From contig CAJQKQ010000055.1 in NCBI GenBank assembly GCA_905478925.1, positions 1 to 50,863 on the forward strand: a DNA stretch of 50,863 nucleotides, read 5' to 3'. Every line of letters starts with the position of its first letter. The stretch's first letter is position 1. The position numbers and the translations under genes were made by a program. Below the pieces are notes generated by a model. That model was not told where the DNA came from, made no database searches, and saw only the letters and a program-made list of their open reading frames with translations. This document shows, in pieces, positions 1 through 7,750 of the stretch. This stretch comes from an uncultured Verrucomicrobiales bacterium. GTDB taxonomy: Bacteria > Verrucomicrobiota > Verrucomicrobiia > Verrucomicrobiales > Akkermansiaceae.

Positions 1-569
1 TTGCTTCCTTCTGTTCCAAATCTCCCCTCTCCCGATGCTGAGAACCAAGATGGATTTTTACAGAAGATCGCTAAGGACGCAAAGTCCCCATGGACTAAGC
101 GAAGCGGATCAGCAAATCGTGAAGAAGTTCACCAAGTCCACAGGGCGATCAAGTTAGGGAGAATTTTCGCCACAAAAGGCACAGAAGGCACAAAAAGGAG
201 GATTTTTCGGATCATTGATACAAAAACAGGACATCAGGAAGGAATGAGACCCGATTCAAGCAGGCACACTTCCCAAGTTTCTGTGTCTTTTGTGCTTTTT
301 GTTGCAAATCCAATCTTTCCTGTTCTCTAGCTTGATCGTTCTGACCAAGTCCAAGAGAACAAAGATCTCAAAAGAGTCTTTTTGGCTGAAGATTTCTGTT
401 CAGAAAGCGTTTGGCTTTGGAAAACTTGGCGAACTTTTCTTACTTGGCGGTTCAAATCCCATATCCGGTTCTGCATTCCTTGCCGGGATCTCCGTAGTGT
501 AGGCGCCCTGAGGGAGTGAGGCCGGATTCACGATTGACCCCGGATAGGTTGCTTCATAGCTTCAAAGCC
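1..569. other. Repeat-rich spacer without a supported gene
   Basis: No reading frame here looks like a real protein: the longest (1-330) translates low-complexity repeats rich in K, T and G. The stretch holds purine-rich tandem words. At about 171-197 the top strand carries repeats of the type CACAAAAGGCACAGAA, and at about 280-306 a near-complementary copy lies in reverse orientation, so the region can fold back on itself. Similar A/G-rich words recur around 50-92 and 345-440. Such spacers are found in environmental genomes and give spurious ORFs; their function is unknown. Confidence 0.55.
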
Positions 570-692
570 GTGAAAGCGCTCCTACTTCGGAACCTAACAG
601 CTGAGCCCCTCCTAGCGAGGCTGGCTCTGCGCTGACCTTTCACGCGCCCGAATTTCTCGAATTTCTCGAATTCTCTAAGGGCCCAGGTTTTT
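569..692 (+). promoter_or_regulatory. Candidate attenuator-like leader of leuA
   Basis: Two alternative pairings can be drawn. CGTGAAAG at 569-576 is complementary to CTTTCACG at 637-644. A competing fold pairs ACCT 635-638 with AGGT 685-688 and GCCC 646-649 with GGGC 679-682, followed by five T at 688-692, resembling a weak terminator. They overlap at 637-638, so only one can form. A third hairpin (606-626, CCTC/GAGG core) lies inside the leader frame. The loop at 650-678 has a 9-base repeat AATTTCTCG. The arrangement fits attenuation of leuA, but the terminator stem is short and the model is inferred. Confidence 0.3.
570..635 (+). CDS. Possible leucine-rich leader peptide of leuA
   Basis: A GTG-initiated reading frame of 21 codons plus stop ends 82 bases before leuA. 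Eight codons are leucine (579 CTC, 582 CTA, 585 CTT, 594 CTA, 609 CTC, 612 CTA, 621 CTG, 627 CTG), including three CTA, a codon expected to be rare in this GC-rich genome. Leucine-rich leader peptides control leucine biosynthesis by attenuation in other bacteria. The frame is also open upstream of the GTG, and no Shine-Dalgarno sequence is visible, so the start is uncertain. The stretch could instead be part of an intergenic repeat that happens to be CT-rich. Confidence 0.35.
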   Translation: MKALLLRNLTAEPLLARLALR

Positions 693-717
693 CCGACAAC
701 ACTTTCCCTATTTTACA

Positions 718-2400
718 ATGCAACCGAACTCCCTCTCAAAATACCGCCCCTTCCCGGCGATCCCTCTGCCCGACCGCACCTGGCCGGACAAGGAGATCAC
801 TCGTGCCCCGATCTGGTGCTCGGTGGATCTGCGCGACGGCAATCAGGCGCTGCCGCAGCCGATGTCGATCGAGGAGAAACTGGAGTTTTTCGACCTGTTG
901 GTGCGGATCGGATTCAAGCAGATCGAGATTGGCTTCCCCTCCGCCGCCGACACGGAATTCAATTTCTGCCGCCGCCTGATTGAGGAAAACCGCATCCCGG
1001 AGGATGTCACCATCCAGATCCTGGTGCAAACCCGTGAGCAGCTGATCCGCCGCAGCTTCGAGGCGATCGCCGGGGCGAAACGCGCCATCGTGCACATCTA
1101 CAATTCGACCTCGCCGCTGCAGCGCCGCGTGACTTTCGGTGATGCCTCGCGCGAGTCGATCAAGCAGATCGCGATCGATGGGACAAAGCTCGTCAAGGAA
1201 CTCGTGCCGACCATCCCGCAGACTGAGGTGGTCCTGCAATATTCGCCCGAGTCCTTTTCCGATACGGAGCTGGATTACGCTCTGGAGGTCTGCAACGCGG
1301 TGATCGAGGTCTGGCAGCCGACGCCAGAGAACAAGATGATCGTCAACCTTCCGGACACCGTCCAGTGGGCGACCCCGAATGTCCACGCGGACATGATCGA
1401 GTGGATGTGTCGCAATCTGGACAGGCGTGATTCCGTAACCGTTTCCCTGCACACCCATAACGATCGCGGCACCGGTATTGCTGCCACCGAGCTCGGCCTG
1501 ATGGCGGGTGCGGACCGGGTGGAAGGCACGCTTTTCGGAAACGGCGAGCGCACCGGGAACTTGGATATCGTCATCGTCGCATTGAACATGAACAGCCACG
1601 GTATCGGAACCGGCCTCGATTTTTCCGGTCTCACCGACATCCGCCTGAAATACGAGAAGTTCACTCGCCTTGTCGTTCCGGAGCGCCAGCCGTACGCTGG
1701 CGAGCTGGTTTTCACTGCGTTTTCCGGAAGCCATCAGGACGCGATCAAGAAAGGCCTGGATCGCCGTGCAAAGGAAACCAAGGACGAGCCCGATCTCGCC
1801 TGGGGCGTGCCCTACCTGACCATCGACCCACAGGATATCGGGCGCTCCTACGAAGCGATCATCCGTATCAATTCCCAGTCAGGGAAGGGTGGTGTCGCCT
1901 ACGTGCTGGACCGCGAGCATGGATTTGACTTGCCGAAATCGATGCACCCCATCGTCGGGAAATACATTTACGACCTTGCCGACCAGCATGGCCGCGAGCT
2001 GACTGTGGACGAGATCCGCGACGCATTTTTCGAACATTTCGTGAATGTGGAAAGCCACCTTTCGGTGATGGAATACGAGCTGATCCATCAGCCCGGCGGC
2101 GGCCAAGTGCATTGCAATGCGACGATTTCGCAGGCCGGAAAATCACAGCGGATCGAAGGCGACGGCAATGGGCCAATCAACTCATTCGTGCATGCCCTTG
2201 AAATCGGCGGCCTGAAGGATTTCAAAGTCACCGACTACCGCTCGCACGCGGTGCAGGGAGGTTCCGATGCGAGCGCTGCCGCTTATGTTCAGCTCCAGCA
2301 CGAGGACGGTCGCCTTTTGTGGGGAACCGGCGTTGATTCGTCCATCGAGATGGCCGGCCTGAAGGCCTTGGTTACTGGCTGGAACCTGTTGCGGGGCTAA
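718..2400 (+). CDS. leuA: 2-isopropylmalate synthase
   Basis: Condenses acetyl-CoA with 2-oxoisovalerate, the first committed step of leucine synthesis, in the cytoplasm. The 560-residue length and the opening SKYRPFPAIPLPDRTWPD match the longer LeuA type known from actinobacteria and fungi. The TIM-barrel HMGL-like domain fills roughly residues 30-310, with the metal-binding segments SVDLRDGNQAL near residue 38 and HTHNDRG near 245. The C-terminal leucine-feedback domain runs from about residue 430 to the end. No other leu or ilv gene is nearby, so it is transcribed alone. A candidate leader lies directly upstream. The ATG at 718 follows an AT-rich stretch without a clear Shine-Dalgarno sequence. 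Confidence 0.96.
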   Translation: MQPNSLSKYRPFPAIPLPDRTWPDKEITRAPIWCSVDLRDGNQALPQPMSIEEKLEFFDLLVRIGFKQIEIGFPSAADTEFNFCRRLIEENRIPEDVTIQILVQTREQLIRRSFEAIAGAKRAIVHIYNSTSPLQRRVTFGDASRESIKQIAIDGTKLVKELVPTIPQTEVVLQYSPESFSDTELDYALEVCNAVIEVWQPTPENKMIVNLPDTVQWATPNVHADMIEWMCRNLDRRDSVTVSLHTHNDRGTGIAATELGLMAGADRVEGTLFGNGERTGNLDIVIVALNMNSHGIGTGLDFSGLTDIRLKYEKFTRLVVPERQPYAGELVFTAFSGSHQDAIKKGLDRRAKETKDEPDLAWGVPYLTIDPQDIGRSYEAIIRINSQSGKGGVAYVLDREHGFDLPKSMHPIVGKYIYDLADQHGRELTVDEIRDAFFEHFVNVESHLSVMEYELIHQPGGGQVHCNATISQAGKSQRIEGDGNGPINSFVHALEIGGLKDFKVTDYRSHAVQGGSDASAAAYVQLQHEDGRLLWGTGVDSSIEMAGLKALVTGWNLLRG

Positions 2401-2403
2401 GCA

Positions 2404-2504
2404 GCGCGGCTTTGCAAGCCGCTTGCATTCGGCGGTTAGGTTCTCCGAGCTCCGAATCATGAATGCGGAGTGCAAGGAAGCGGGTTACAAACCCGCGCTC
2501 CATA
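2404..2504. repeat. Paired GC palindromes after leuA
   Basis: Two short hairpins flank this spacer: GCGGCTT 2406-2412 with AAGCCGC 2416-2422, and GCGGGTT 2480-2486 with AACCCGC 2490-2496. They sit between the convergent 3' ends of leuA and the HlyD-like gene and may work as a bidirectional terminator. The same core recurs at 21542-21641 and 31453-31479, which suggests an interspersed palindromic repeat. Confidence 0.6.
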
Positions 2505-3896
2505 TCAGGGAGCGATGATGACCTGTCCGGATTCGAGGCCGGCGGTGATTTCAGTTTCTCCATCGGATGACTTGCCTTTGGTGACCGGGCGTTTTTCGGT
2601 TTTCCCGTCGGCAAGTTTGACCTCGACGGCCCAGCCCTTCGGTCCGTATCCGATTGCTTTCGAGGGAACGGTGATCGCCGCATCGGTCGCGTAGGAGACA
2701 AGGTGGATTTCAAGGCTCTGCCCTGCAGCGGCCTTGGTTTTCTCCGGCCATTCTGCGGTGAGGGTTGCGCTGTATGTTTGGTCGGGGTTCGGGGTGGAAA
2801 CGAGTGACGCTAGGGAGATCGGAATGGTGATTTCGCCGCGCCCGGCGAGCGCGGCCGAGCCCTTCGCGCCGGGTGCAACCACGGCGGCGGTCGCCTGGTC
2901 GAGGAAGGCGTGAACCGTCATTTTCGAAGCGGACGGGATGAATGTTGCGAAGGCTTTATTGACCGGCGCGCTGCCCTCGGGTTTCAGTCCCTTGATCAGA
3001 TCCCCGGTCGTCCATTTTCCGTCCTTGATGGCGCCGTAGTAGAACAGACCGTCGGCAGGTGCCTTGATTTCGAAAAGGCTGCGGTCTTTGTCGAGATCGG
3101 CGAGGGTTTGCTTGTTGCGGGCAAGCGAGGTTTTCAATGCGGCGGCGGCAAGCTTCTTCAGCTCGACGGAACGCGGGAGATCCTTTTGACCCGCCTCAAG
3201 CAGGAGCGCGGAGTCATCGCGTTTCTCGGTCAGTGCGATGGCCTCGCGGGGCAGGGAAAAGGCGAGAGTTCGCTTGTGGTCGAGGGTTTCCATGCGCAGG
3301 GCATACTCTGCGTATTCCACGGAATCCCTCTGCTGCTGGAGGATGATCTCCTCGGTGTCTTCGGTGACGTCGTCGGCCTCGTACATCTGGAGAAGCTGTT
3401 TCAACTCCTCTTTCTTGGAGGCGAGGAGCTGCTCATTGCGCTTGAGCGATTGCGCGGCCGATTCCTCGGCGGCCTTGCGGCGGGTGGCGGTGAAATAAGC
3501 GAGCTCCTCGGCTGCCTGCGCGGCGTTGCGCTTGAGCCGTGCGAGCTGCTCTGGCACGGTCTTCTCCAGCGTTGCGAGATCCAGTTCCGCTTGCGCAAGA
3601 CCGAGGGCTTGCGTGGCGATCTCCCGGCGAGTGTCGGCGATCTTCCTGTCGATTGTCTCCGCATCGAATGCGATGAGCGGTGCGCCCTTTTTCACGGAGC
3701 TGCCGTGGTCGGCGATGGTGACGATGCTGAATTCCGACCAGACCTCCGCATCGAGGGCGATGGGTGTGCTTTCATCCGGTAGGGCGGTGGCTGGGAAACT
3801 GTGGGTGACGGAAAACGGTTTCATTTCCAGAGTGAGCTCTCCGGCATGGGCGGAGGCGGCGATGAGCGCCGGGATGATGTAGTGAATACGGGTCAT
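2505..3896 (-). CDS. HlyD-type periplasmic adaptor protein
   Basis: A 463-residue exported protein with the organisation of membrane-fusion proteins that link an inner-membrane pump to the outer membrane. The start MTRIHYIIPALIAASAHA is a signal peptide. An N-terminal biotinyl-lipoyl-like half is followed by a long coiled coil at about residues 80-250, rich in A, E, K, L and R. Then comes a lipoyl-like closing segment (FEIKAPADGLFYYG near residue 285) and a beta-barrel C-terminus. The frame is open for 86 codons upstream, but that part overlaps the neighbouring gene and lacks a signal peptide, so the inner ATG at 3896 is chosen. No pump or outer-membrane channel gene is adjacent; its partner is unknown. 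Confidence 0.7.
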   Translation of the reverse strand: MTRIHYIIPALIAASAHAGELTLEMKPFSVTHSFPATALPDESTPIALDAEVWSEFSIVTIADHGSSVKKGAPLIAFDAETIDRKIADTRREIATQALGLAQAELDLATLEKTVPEQLARLKRNAAQAAEELAYFTATRRKAAEESAAQSLKRNEQLLASKKEELKQLLQMYEADDVTEDTEEIILQQQRDSVEYAEYALRMETLDHKRTLAFSLPREAIALTEKRDDSALLLEAGQKDLPRSVELKKLAAAALKTSLARNKQTLADLDKDRSLFEIKAPADGLFYYGAIKDGKWTTGDLIKGLKPEGSAPVNKAFATFIPSASKMTVHAFLDQATAAVVAPGAKGSAALAGRGEITIPISLASLVSTPNPDQTYSATLTAEWPEKTKAAAGQSLEIHLVSYATDAAITVPSKAIGYGPKGWAVEVKLADGKTEKRPVTKGKSSDGETEITAGLESGQVIIAP

Positions 3897-3934
3897 GGCA
3901 AAGGCGGGGAAGATAAGTACATCGGGGGGTGAAC

Positions 3935-4609
3935 TCAAGCGATGCCTCGCGATTTGCGGGCGAGCCAGATCGGCACGAGCCGAGGTTTCTTGGCCATCGG
4001 CACGGCGGGCACGAGATGCTCGACAACCTCGTAGCCCTCGCGTTCGAGATTGCGGGTTAGTGTCGGGAGCTTGCGTGTGGATGCGATTGCCAGCAGGCCG
4101 CCGGGCTGCAGTGCCTCGTAGGTTGCGGAGAGCCAGCGCTTGTCGTTTATGCACAGGCGCCCCTTTGCGGCAAGCGGTGCCGAATCGAGATGGATCATGA
4201 TCGCGTGCAGGCAGCCCGATTGCTTGTTGAGCGCGTTTGCGCTGCTGTCGCTTTCGATGGCGACCCGCGGATCGTTAAGCGGCGTGTCAGGGTAAAACTT
4301 CCTATTCCAATCTAACAATTCGCTGTTGTTCTCCGCGACGGTATAGACGGCCCGCTTCTGCGGGAGTTCCTTGATAATCGACCCCAGCATATGGCCGAGT
4401 CCGAGCCCTACCAACCAGATCCTCGGCTGCCGCGCAGGGCGGAAAGGGGCCGCAGCGAGCTTCGCGAGTTCCTCCTCGGTTGCGCGCGTGGCCGGGCCGC
4501 AGATCTGCTGGCCGTGGACAAGTAGGTAGCGGCGGCCGTCGTGCTCCTGCAATTCGAGGGGGTTGCCGTCTTTAAAAGTGGTTTCTGCCAGGGTGATTCG
4601 TGGTTTCAT
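3935..4609 (-). CDS. Spermidine-synthase-like Rossmann-fold protein
   Basis: A 224-residue cytoplasmic protein resembling the spermine/spermidine synthase superfamily, in which a Rossmann fold binds S-adenosylmethionine or its decarboxylated form. The glycine-rich segment IWLVGLGLGHML near residue 65 is the nucleotide-binding turn. YTVAENNSELLDW provides the acidic residue after strand 2. The catalytic Asp-containing motif of true spermidine synthases is not recognisable, so the substrate is unknown. The ATG at 4609 (MKPRITLAE) is preferred over an upstream start. It is divergent from the TM2 gene and upstream of the HlyD-like gene with a 38-base gap, so the two may be co-transcribed. Confidence 0.55.
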   Translation of the reverse strand: MKPRITLAETTFKDGNPLELQEHDGRRYLLVHGQQICGPATRATEEELAKLAAAPFRPARQPRIWLVGLGLGHMLGSIIKELPQKRAVYTVAENNSELLDWNRKFYPDTPLNDPRVAIESDSSANALNKQSGCLHAIMIHLDSAPLAAKGRLCINDKRWLSATYEALQPGGLLAIASTRKLPTLTRNLEREGYEVVEHLVPAVPMAKKPRLVPIWLARKSRGIA

Positions 4610-4660
4610 ATCGGCTTGCTGCTTGCAACATTGATGCATTTTTGATAATGGACAACCACC

Positions 4661-5026
4661 ATGTCAGAAGAAACGCCTACCCCAGAGCCAGAGTCCGCCA
4701 ATCCGCAGACTCCACCGCCAGCATCAGAGCCTCCGGCAGCCGCCGCGCCCGTAGATCCTTCCTCATATACCAAGGAGCAAAAGGACAAGAAACTGATCTC
4801 CGGAATCTTAGCGATCCTTCTCGGCGCGCTGGGGGTTCATAAGTTCTACCTCGGCTATACGACCGAGGGCATCATTATGCTCGCCGTAAGTGTTGTCGGC
4901 TCCTTCTTGTGCTTTCCTCCAGCAGCAGTGGGGATCGTCGCGTTAATCGAGGGGATCATTTACCTCACGAAAACGGATGAAGAATTTGTCGCGACTTACG
5001 TCGTCGGCCGCAAGGGCTGGTTCTGA
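4661..5026 (+). CDS. TM2 domain membrane protein
   Basis: A 121-residue protein. Residues 1-45 are a proline- and glutamate-rich tail. Residues 46-105 form a TM2 domain: a basic lead-in (KEQKDKKL), a first membrane helix (ISGILAILLGALGVHKFYLG) with the typical G-x-H-x-F-Y-L-G turn, and a second helix around IIMLAVSVVGSFLCF. TM2 proteins are small integral membrane proteins of poorly known function. The gene is divergent from the spermidine-synthase-like gene, with only 51 bases between starts, and ends before a strong terminator shared with the convergent HU gene. Confidence 0.8.
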   Translation: MSEETPTPEPESANPQTPPPASEPPAAAAPVDPSSYTKEQKDKKLISGILAILLGALGVHKFYLGYTTEGIIMLAVSVVGSFLCFPPAAVGIVALIEGIIYLTKTDEEFVATYVVGRKGWF

Positions 5027-5055
5027 TAGCCGCCAACTCCTAACCCTTTCCAAAT

Positions 5056-5088
5056 AAAAAACCCCGTCCGGATTCGGACGGGGTTTTT
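5056..5088. terminator. Bidirectional intrinsic terminator
   Basis: A perfect 9-bp stem CCCCGTCCG (5062-5070) / CGGACGGGG (5075-5083) with loop GATT, flanked by A-run and T-run, lies between the convergent TM2 and HU genes. It can end transcription from both sides. Confidence 0.9.
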
Positions 5089-5134
5089 GGGTTTTTATGA
5101 GGCTACGTTTACCAGGCGGTTTCCCGCCATGGCA

Positions 5135-5410
5135 TCAGAGGCTTCCCTTGAGAACGGAGGATGGCTTGAAACCGACCGATTTTGAGGCGGCGATTTTGAG
5201 GGCTGCTCCGGTCTTCGGGTTGCGACCCATACGGGCGGCACGATTCTTGACCTCGAAAGTTCCGAATCCGATGATTTGGACTTTCTGATCTTTCTTCACG
5301 CCTGTGGCGATGGAGGAAAGGACTGCGTCGAGGGCTTCTTCCGCGGAACGCTTGGTGGCGTCGTCTCCGAGGGCTTTCTGAATGGATTCTACAAGTTCTG
5401 CTTTGTTCAT
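5135..5410 (-). CDS. hup: HU-family DNA-binding protein
   Basis: A 91-residue nucleoid protein of the HU/IHF family, which bends DNA as a dimer. It has the N-terminal helix MNKAELVESIQKAL, the dimerisation core (SAEEALDAVLSSIATGVK) and the IIGFGTFEV strand. The arm region around RAARMGRNPKTGAALKI contains the conserved R-N-P tip that intercalates into DNA. The ATG at 5410 matches the family start; an upstream in-frame start adds 13 residues not seen in HU. Single-gene unit, ending at the terminator shared with the TM2 gene. Confidence 0.95.
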   Translation of the reverse strand: MNKAELVESIQKALGDDATKRSAEEALDAVLSSIATGVKKDQKVQIIGFGTFEVKNRAARMGRNPKTGAALKIAASKSVGFKPSSVLKGSL

Positions 5411-5971
5411 GGCAGAAGCGGTTTTGCGAAGCTGGGAACCGTTTTGCAAGATAAAAGCTGAACTTGGACGCAGGTTTTTTTTGCAGCAGTTGCTTGACTT
5501 TTACAGGGTTTCCCGCTTGTGCGCGGCGATATGCAACCCCGAACCGACGCGGCTAACAATCAATCCTAACAGATGGGTTCGGTATTCGGACATTTCCCGG
5601 AGCGCCATTCCGGTTGTGTGACAGGCCGGTATTCCGGTGCGCCGCAGGCTGTGAACTGCTGCGGTTGCTGGCAGCTTTTGAGGAGGAACTCGATGCCGCC
5701 TGAGCCGGAGGAAACCCCGGCGTCCGTATATTCGAAGCTTTCCGTGAGAACAGCTGGGAAAGGGCAGGATCCGCTGCCGGGAACACAGATATTCATTCCC
5801 TGCGGTGACTGTCGCGAAAAACCTGCAAATTTCTTCTGCCCTCCAATCCTTATAAAATCGGATATTTCGCAGAAAAACGCAGACCTTGTGAAAAATTTCA
5901 CAAATATCTCTTGCGGGAAAAGGGGGGTATCGGTATCACCCCTCGCCTCTGCGTTTCGCAGAGGTTTCATC
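5411..5971. other. 561-bp spacer between HU and atpB
   Basis: No gene is confidently supported. The atpB frame is open back to 5573, but that part has no recognisable domain and the atpB signal peptide begins at 5972. An antisense frame at 5566-5973 is also unrecognised. In many bacteria atpI or atpZ precedes atpB; neither is seen here. The region presumably holds the divergent promoters of hup and the atp operon and a long 5' leader. Confidence 0.5.
5946..5964 (+). promoter_or_regulatory. Hairpin covering the atpB ribosome-binding site
   Basis: CCTCTGCG (5946-5953) and CGCAGAGG (5957-5964) form a perfect 8-bp stem with a TTT loop. The 3' arm contains AGAGG (5960-5964), seven bases before the atpB ATG at 5972 and a good Shine-Dalgarno match. 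The ribosome-binding site would be hidden when the hairpin forms. It is the only atp gene with a visible Shine-Dalgarno sequence. Confidence 0.6.
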
Positions 5972-6838
5972 ATGCGTTTTGCCCTTCAAACAGTCTCGCT
6001 TTGGCTCCTCAGCCTCGCCTCCACTTTCGCTGCTGCGGAAGGTGGGCACCACGCCCTGCCGTTGGATGCGCAGAAGCTTCACGATTGGCTTCCCGTCAGC
6101 AACTCCATCATCATGGTCTGGATCGCAGTCGGGGTGATTGTCCTTTTCTGCCGTGCCGCCACCAAGAAGATGAGCCTTGTGCCGGCCGGTTTCCAGAACT
6201 TCGCAGAATGGGCGATGGAGTCCCTTTATGATTTTCTTGAAAATCTGATGGGTCCTCATCTCACCAAACGCACCTTCTGGTTCTTTGGTACAATCTTCTT
6301 CTTCATCCTGGTGAGCAATTACCTCGGCCTCATTCCTAGCGTCGGAACAGTGGGCTGGCACCTTGAGGACGGAAAAGGCCATTCCGCAGGCTTCCTTCCC
6401 ATCCTCCGTGGCGCCAACGCGGACATCAACATGACCGCAGCGATGGCCTTCACCTTCGCACTGCTCTGGATCTACTGGGCAATCACCGAGAACGGCCTCA
6501 AAGGTTTTCTCGCCCACATTTTCGCCCCGAAAGGCGTCAAAGGCTTCCTTTTCTGGGCGCTCATGCCGCTTTTCCTTTTCGTCGGTGTCCTCGAGGTCAT
6601 CTCCATCGCGATCCGACCGGTGGCGCTTTCCTTCCGACTCTTCGGAAACATCTACGGCGGCGAGCAGACTCTTGAGAAGCTGATGGCTCTCGTCCCCGAG
6701 AAACTGGCCTTCCTTCCGGCACTGCCCTTCTACTTTATGGAGCTGCTGGTCGGCTTCGTGCAGGCTCTGGTTTTCACCCTGCTCTGCGCGATCTTCCTGA
6801 AGCTCATCTGCGACCACGGAGACGAGGAGCATCACTAA
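5972..6838 (+). CDS. atpB: ATP synthase Fo subunit a
   Basis: The stator subunit that forms the two proton half-channels beside the c-ring. The 288-residue protein starts with a hydrophobic segment ending in AAAEGG that looks like a cleavable signal peptide. Several membrane helices follow, including WFFGTIFFFILVSNYLGLIP. The essential arginine is in SFRLFGNIYGGE near residue 225, and the last helices contain ELLVGFVQALVFTLLCAIFL. First gene of the atp operon; 78 bases separate it from atpE. A hairpin hides its ribosome-binding site. Confidence 0.96.
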   Translation: MRFALQTVSLWLLSLASTFAAAEGGHHALPLDAQKLHDWLPVSNSIIMVWIAVGVIVLFCRAATKKMSLVPAGFQNFAEWAMESLYDFLENLMGPHLTKRTFWFFGTIFFFILVSNYLGLIPSVGTVGWHLEDGKGHSAGFLPILRGANADINMTAAMAFTFALLWIYWAITENGLKGFLAHIFAPKGVKGFLFWALMPLFLFVGVLEVISIAIRPVALSFRLFGNIYGGEQTLEKLMALVPEKLAFLPALPFYFMELLVGFVQALVFTLLCAIFLKLICDHGDEEHH

Positions 6839-6882
6839 AAAATTTCGGCAGTCTGACCATGGCAAGACCGTGGGGGCCGCAG

Positions 6883-6914
6883 AAAACCACAACAACAACA
6901 AACAAACCAACCAA
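6883..6914 (+). promoter_or_regulatory. A/C-only leader of atpE
   Basis: Thirty-two consecutive bases consist only of A and C and end two bases before the atpE ATG at 6917. There is no Shine-Dalgarno sequence. A stretch of this composition cannot pair with itself and probably keeps the start open, consistent with the high output needed for the multi-copy c subunit. The role is inferred. Confidence 0.5.
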
Positions 6915-6916
6915 TT

Positions 6917-7111
6917 ATGTTCACTAAAGCATTTGCAGTCGCCCTCGCCGCCCTTGGCGGTGGACTCGGCATCGGTATCCTCGGTTCGAAGGCAGCTGAA
7001 GCCACCGGTCGTAACCCTGGTGCAGCTACCCCGATCCTCGTGATCTCCATTATTCTTGCGGCACTTATCGAGGGTATCTTCATCCTCTCGGCCTTCGCTG
7101 TGCCATTCTAA
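6917..7111 (+). CDS. atpE: ATP synthase Fo subunit c
   Basis: The rotor-ring proteolipid. At 64 residues it is shorter than the usual 70-85. Helix 1 carries the glycine-rich GGGLGIGILGSKAAEA, the polar loop is GRNPGA (the R-Q-P loop with Q replaced by N), and helix 2 holds the proton-carrying glutamate E52 in LAALIEGIF. The residue after the glutamate is glycine, not the Thr/Ser of sodium-type rings, so proton coupling is the likely mode. A stable hairpin follows the stop codon. Confidence 0.95.
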   Translation: MFTKAFAVALAALGGGLGIGILGSKAAEATGRNPGAATPILVISIILAALIEGIFILSAFAVPF

Positions 7112-7121
7112 GCATTCCCGT

Positions 7122-7146
7122 CGTGCGCACCTTCCGGGTGCGCACG
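7122..7146 (+). promoter_or_regulatory. Hairpin between atpE and atpF
   Basis: A perfect 10-bp stem CGTGCGCACC (7122-7131) / GGTGCGCACG (7137-7146) with a five-base loop starts 11 bases after the atpE stop. A T5 run at 7156-7160 is too distant for a standard terminator. The hairpin may protect the 3' end of an atpE-rich transcript or cause partial termination, raising c-subunit dosage. Confidence 0.6.
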
Positions 7147-7180
7147 GCAACCCCCTTTTTCCCAACCGCATTCAATTGCC

Positions 7181-7723
7181 ATGATGACCTTCCTCGCCGC
7201 CGCCGCCGAACAACCGGGCGCATTCGAAACGATCAAGACCACCTTCGGTTTGCACGGAGCGTTTTTCGCCGCCCAGGTCATCAACTTTTTCCTGGTCGTC
7301 TTCGTCCTGAAGAAATTTGCCTTCGGTCCGATTCAGGCCATTCTCGAGCAGCGCCGCACCCGCATCCTTGAGGGTGAGGAGAAGCTCAAGCGGATTGAGA
7401 AGCAGCTCGCCGAATCCGAGGCCACCACCGCCGCCACGATTGCCAAGGCCAACGAGGATGCCGTCCGTCTCATCGCCGAGGCCAAGGAAGGCGCCGTCGC
7501 GTTCACCGAGCAGAAATCCCAGGAGGCGATCTCCCAGGCGCAGCAGATACTCGCCAAGGCCGAGGCCGCAGGCAACGCCGACCGCGAGCGCATCTCGATT
7601 GAGCTCAAGCGCGAGTTCGGCCGCCTTGTCGCCACCACTACCACCCAGGTCACCGGCAAGGTGCTTACCCCTGAGGATCAGCACCGCATCAACGAAGAGG
7701 CGCTCTCCAAGGTCGGCAACTGA
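7181..7723 (+). CDS. atpF: ATP synthase Fo subunit b
   Basis: The peripheral stalk subunit of 180 residues. A short N-terminus is followed by one membrane helix (AAQVINFFLVVFVLKKFAF, about residues 29-47) and the family segment GPIQAILEQRRTRI. A long charged coiled coil of E, K, A and Q repeats follows to about residue 165. Two ATG codons are adjacent (7181 and 7184) and either could be used. No Shine-Dalgarno sequence is visible. Confidence 0.95.
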   Translation: MMTFLAAAAEQPGAFETIKTTFGLHGAFFAAQVINFFLVVFVLKKFAFGPIQAILEQRRTRILEGEEKLKRIEKQLAESEATTAATIAKANEDAVRLIAEAKEGAVAFTEQKSQEAISQAQQILAKAEAAGNADRERISIELKREFGRLVATTTTQVTGKVLTPEDQHRINEEALSKVGN

Positions 7724-7750
7724 TCCAGTTCCCCATCCCTTTCCACCACG

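Noticed and set aside
440..480. A TTCAAAT sequence resembling a tRNA T-loop
   Set aside because: The flanking five bases on each side do not pair, and no acceptor, D or anticodon arm can be drawn.
736..1734. Long antisense frame within leuA
   Set aside because: It is a shadow of the leuA coding strand with no recognisable domains; the same holds for large antisense frames inside atpA, atpD, ileS and pdhC.
5573..5971. N-terminal extension of atpB or a separate gene
   Set aside because: The extension has no domain and would place the atpB signal peptide internally; an antisense frame is equally open.
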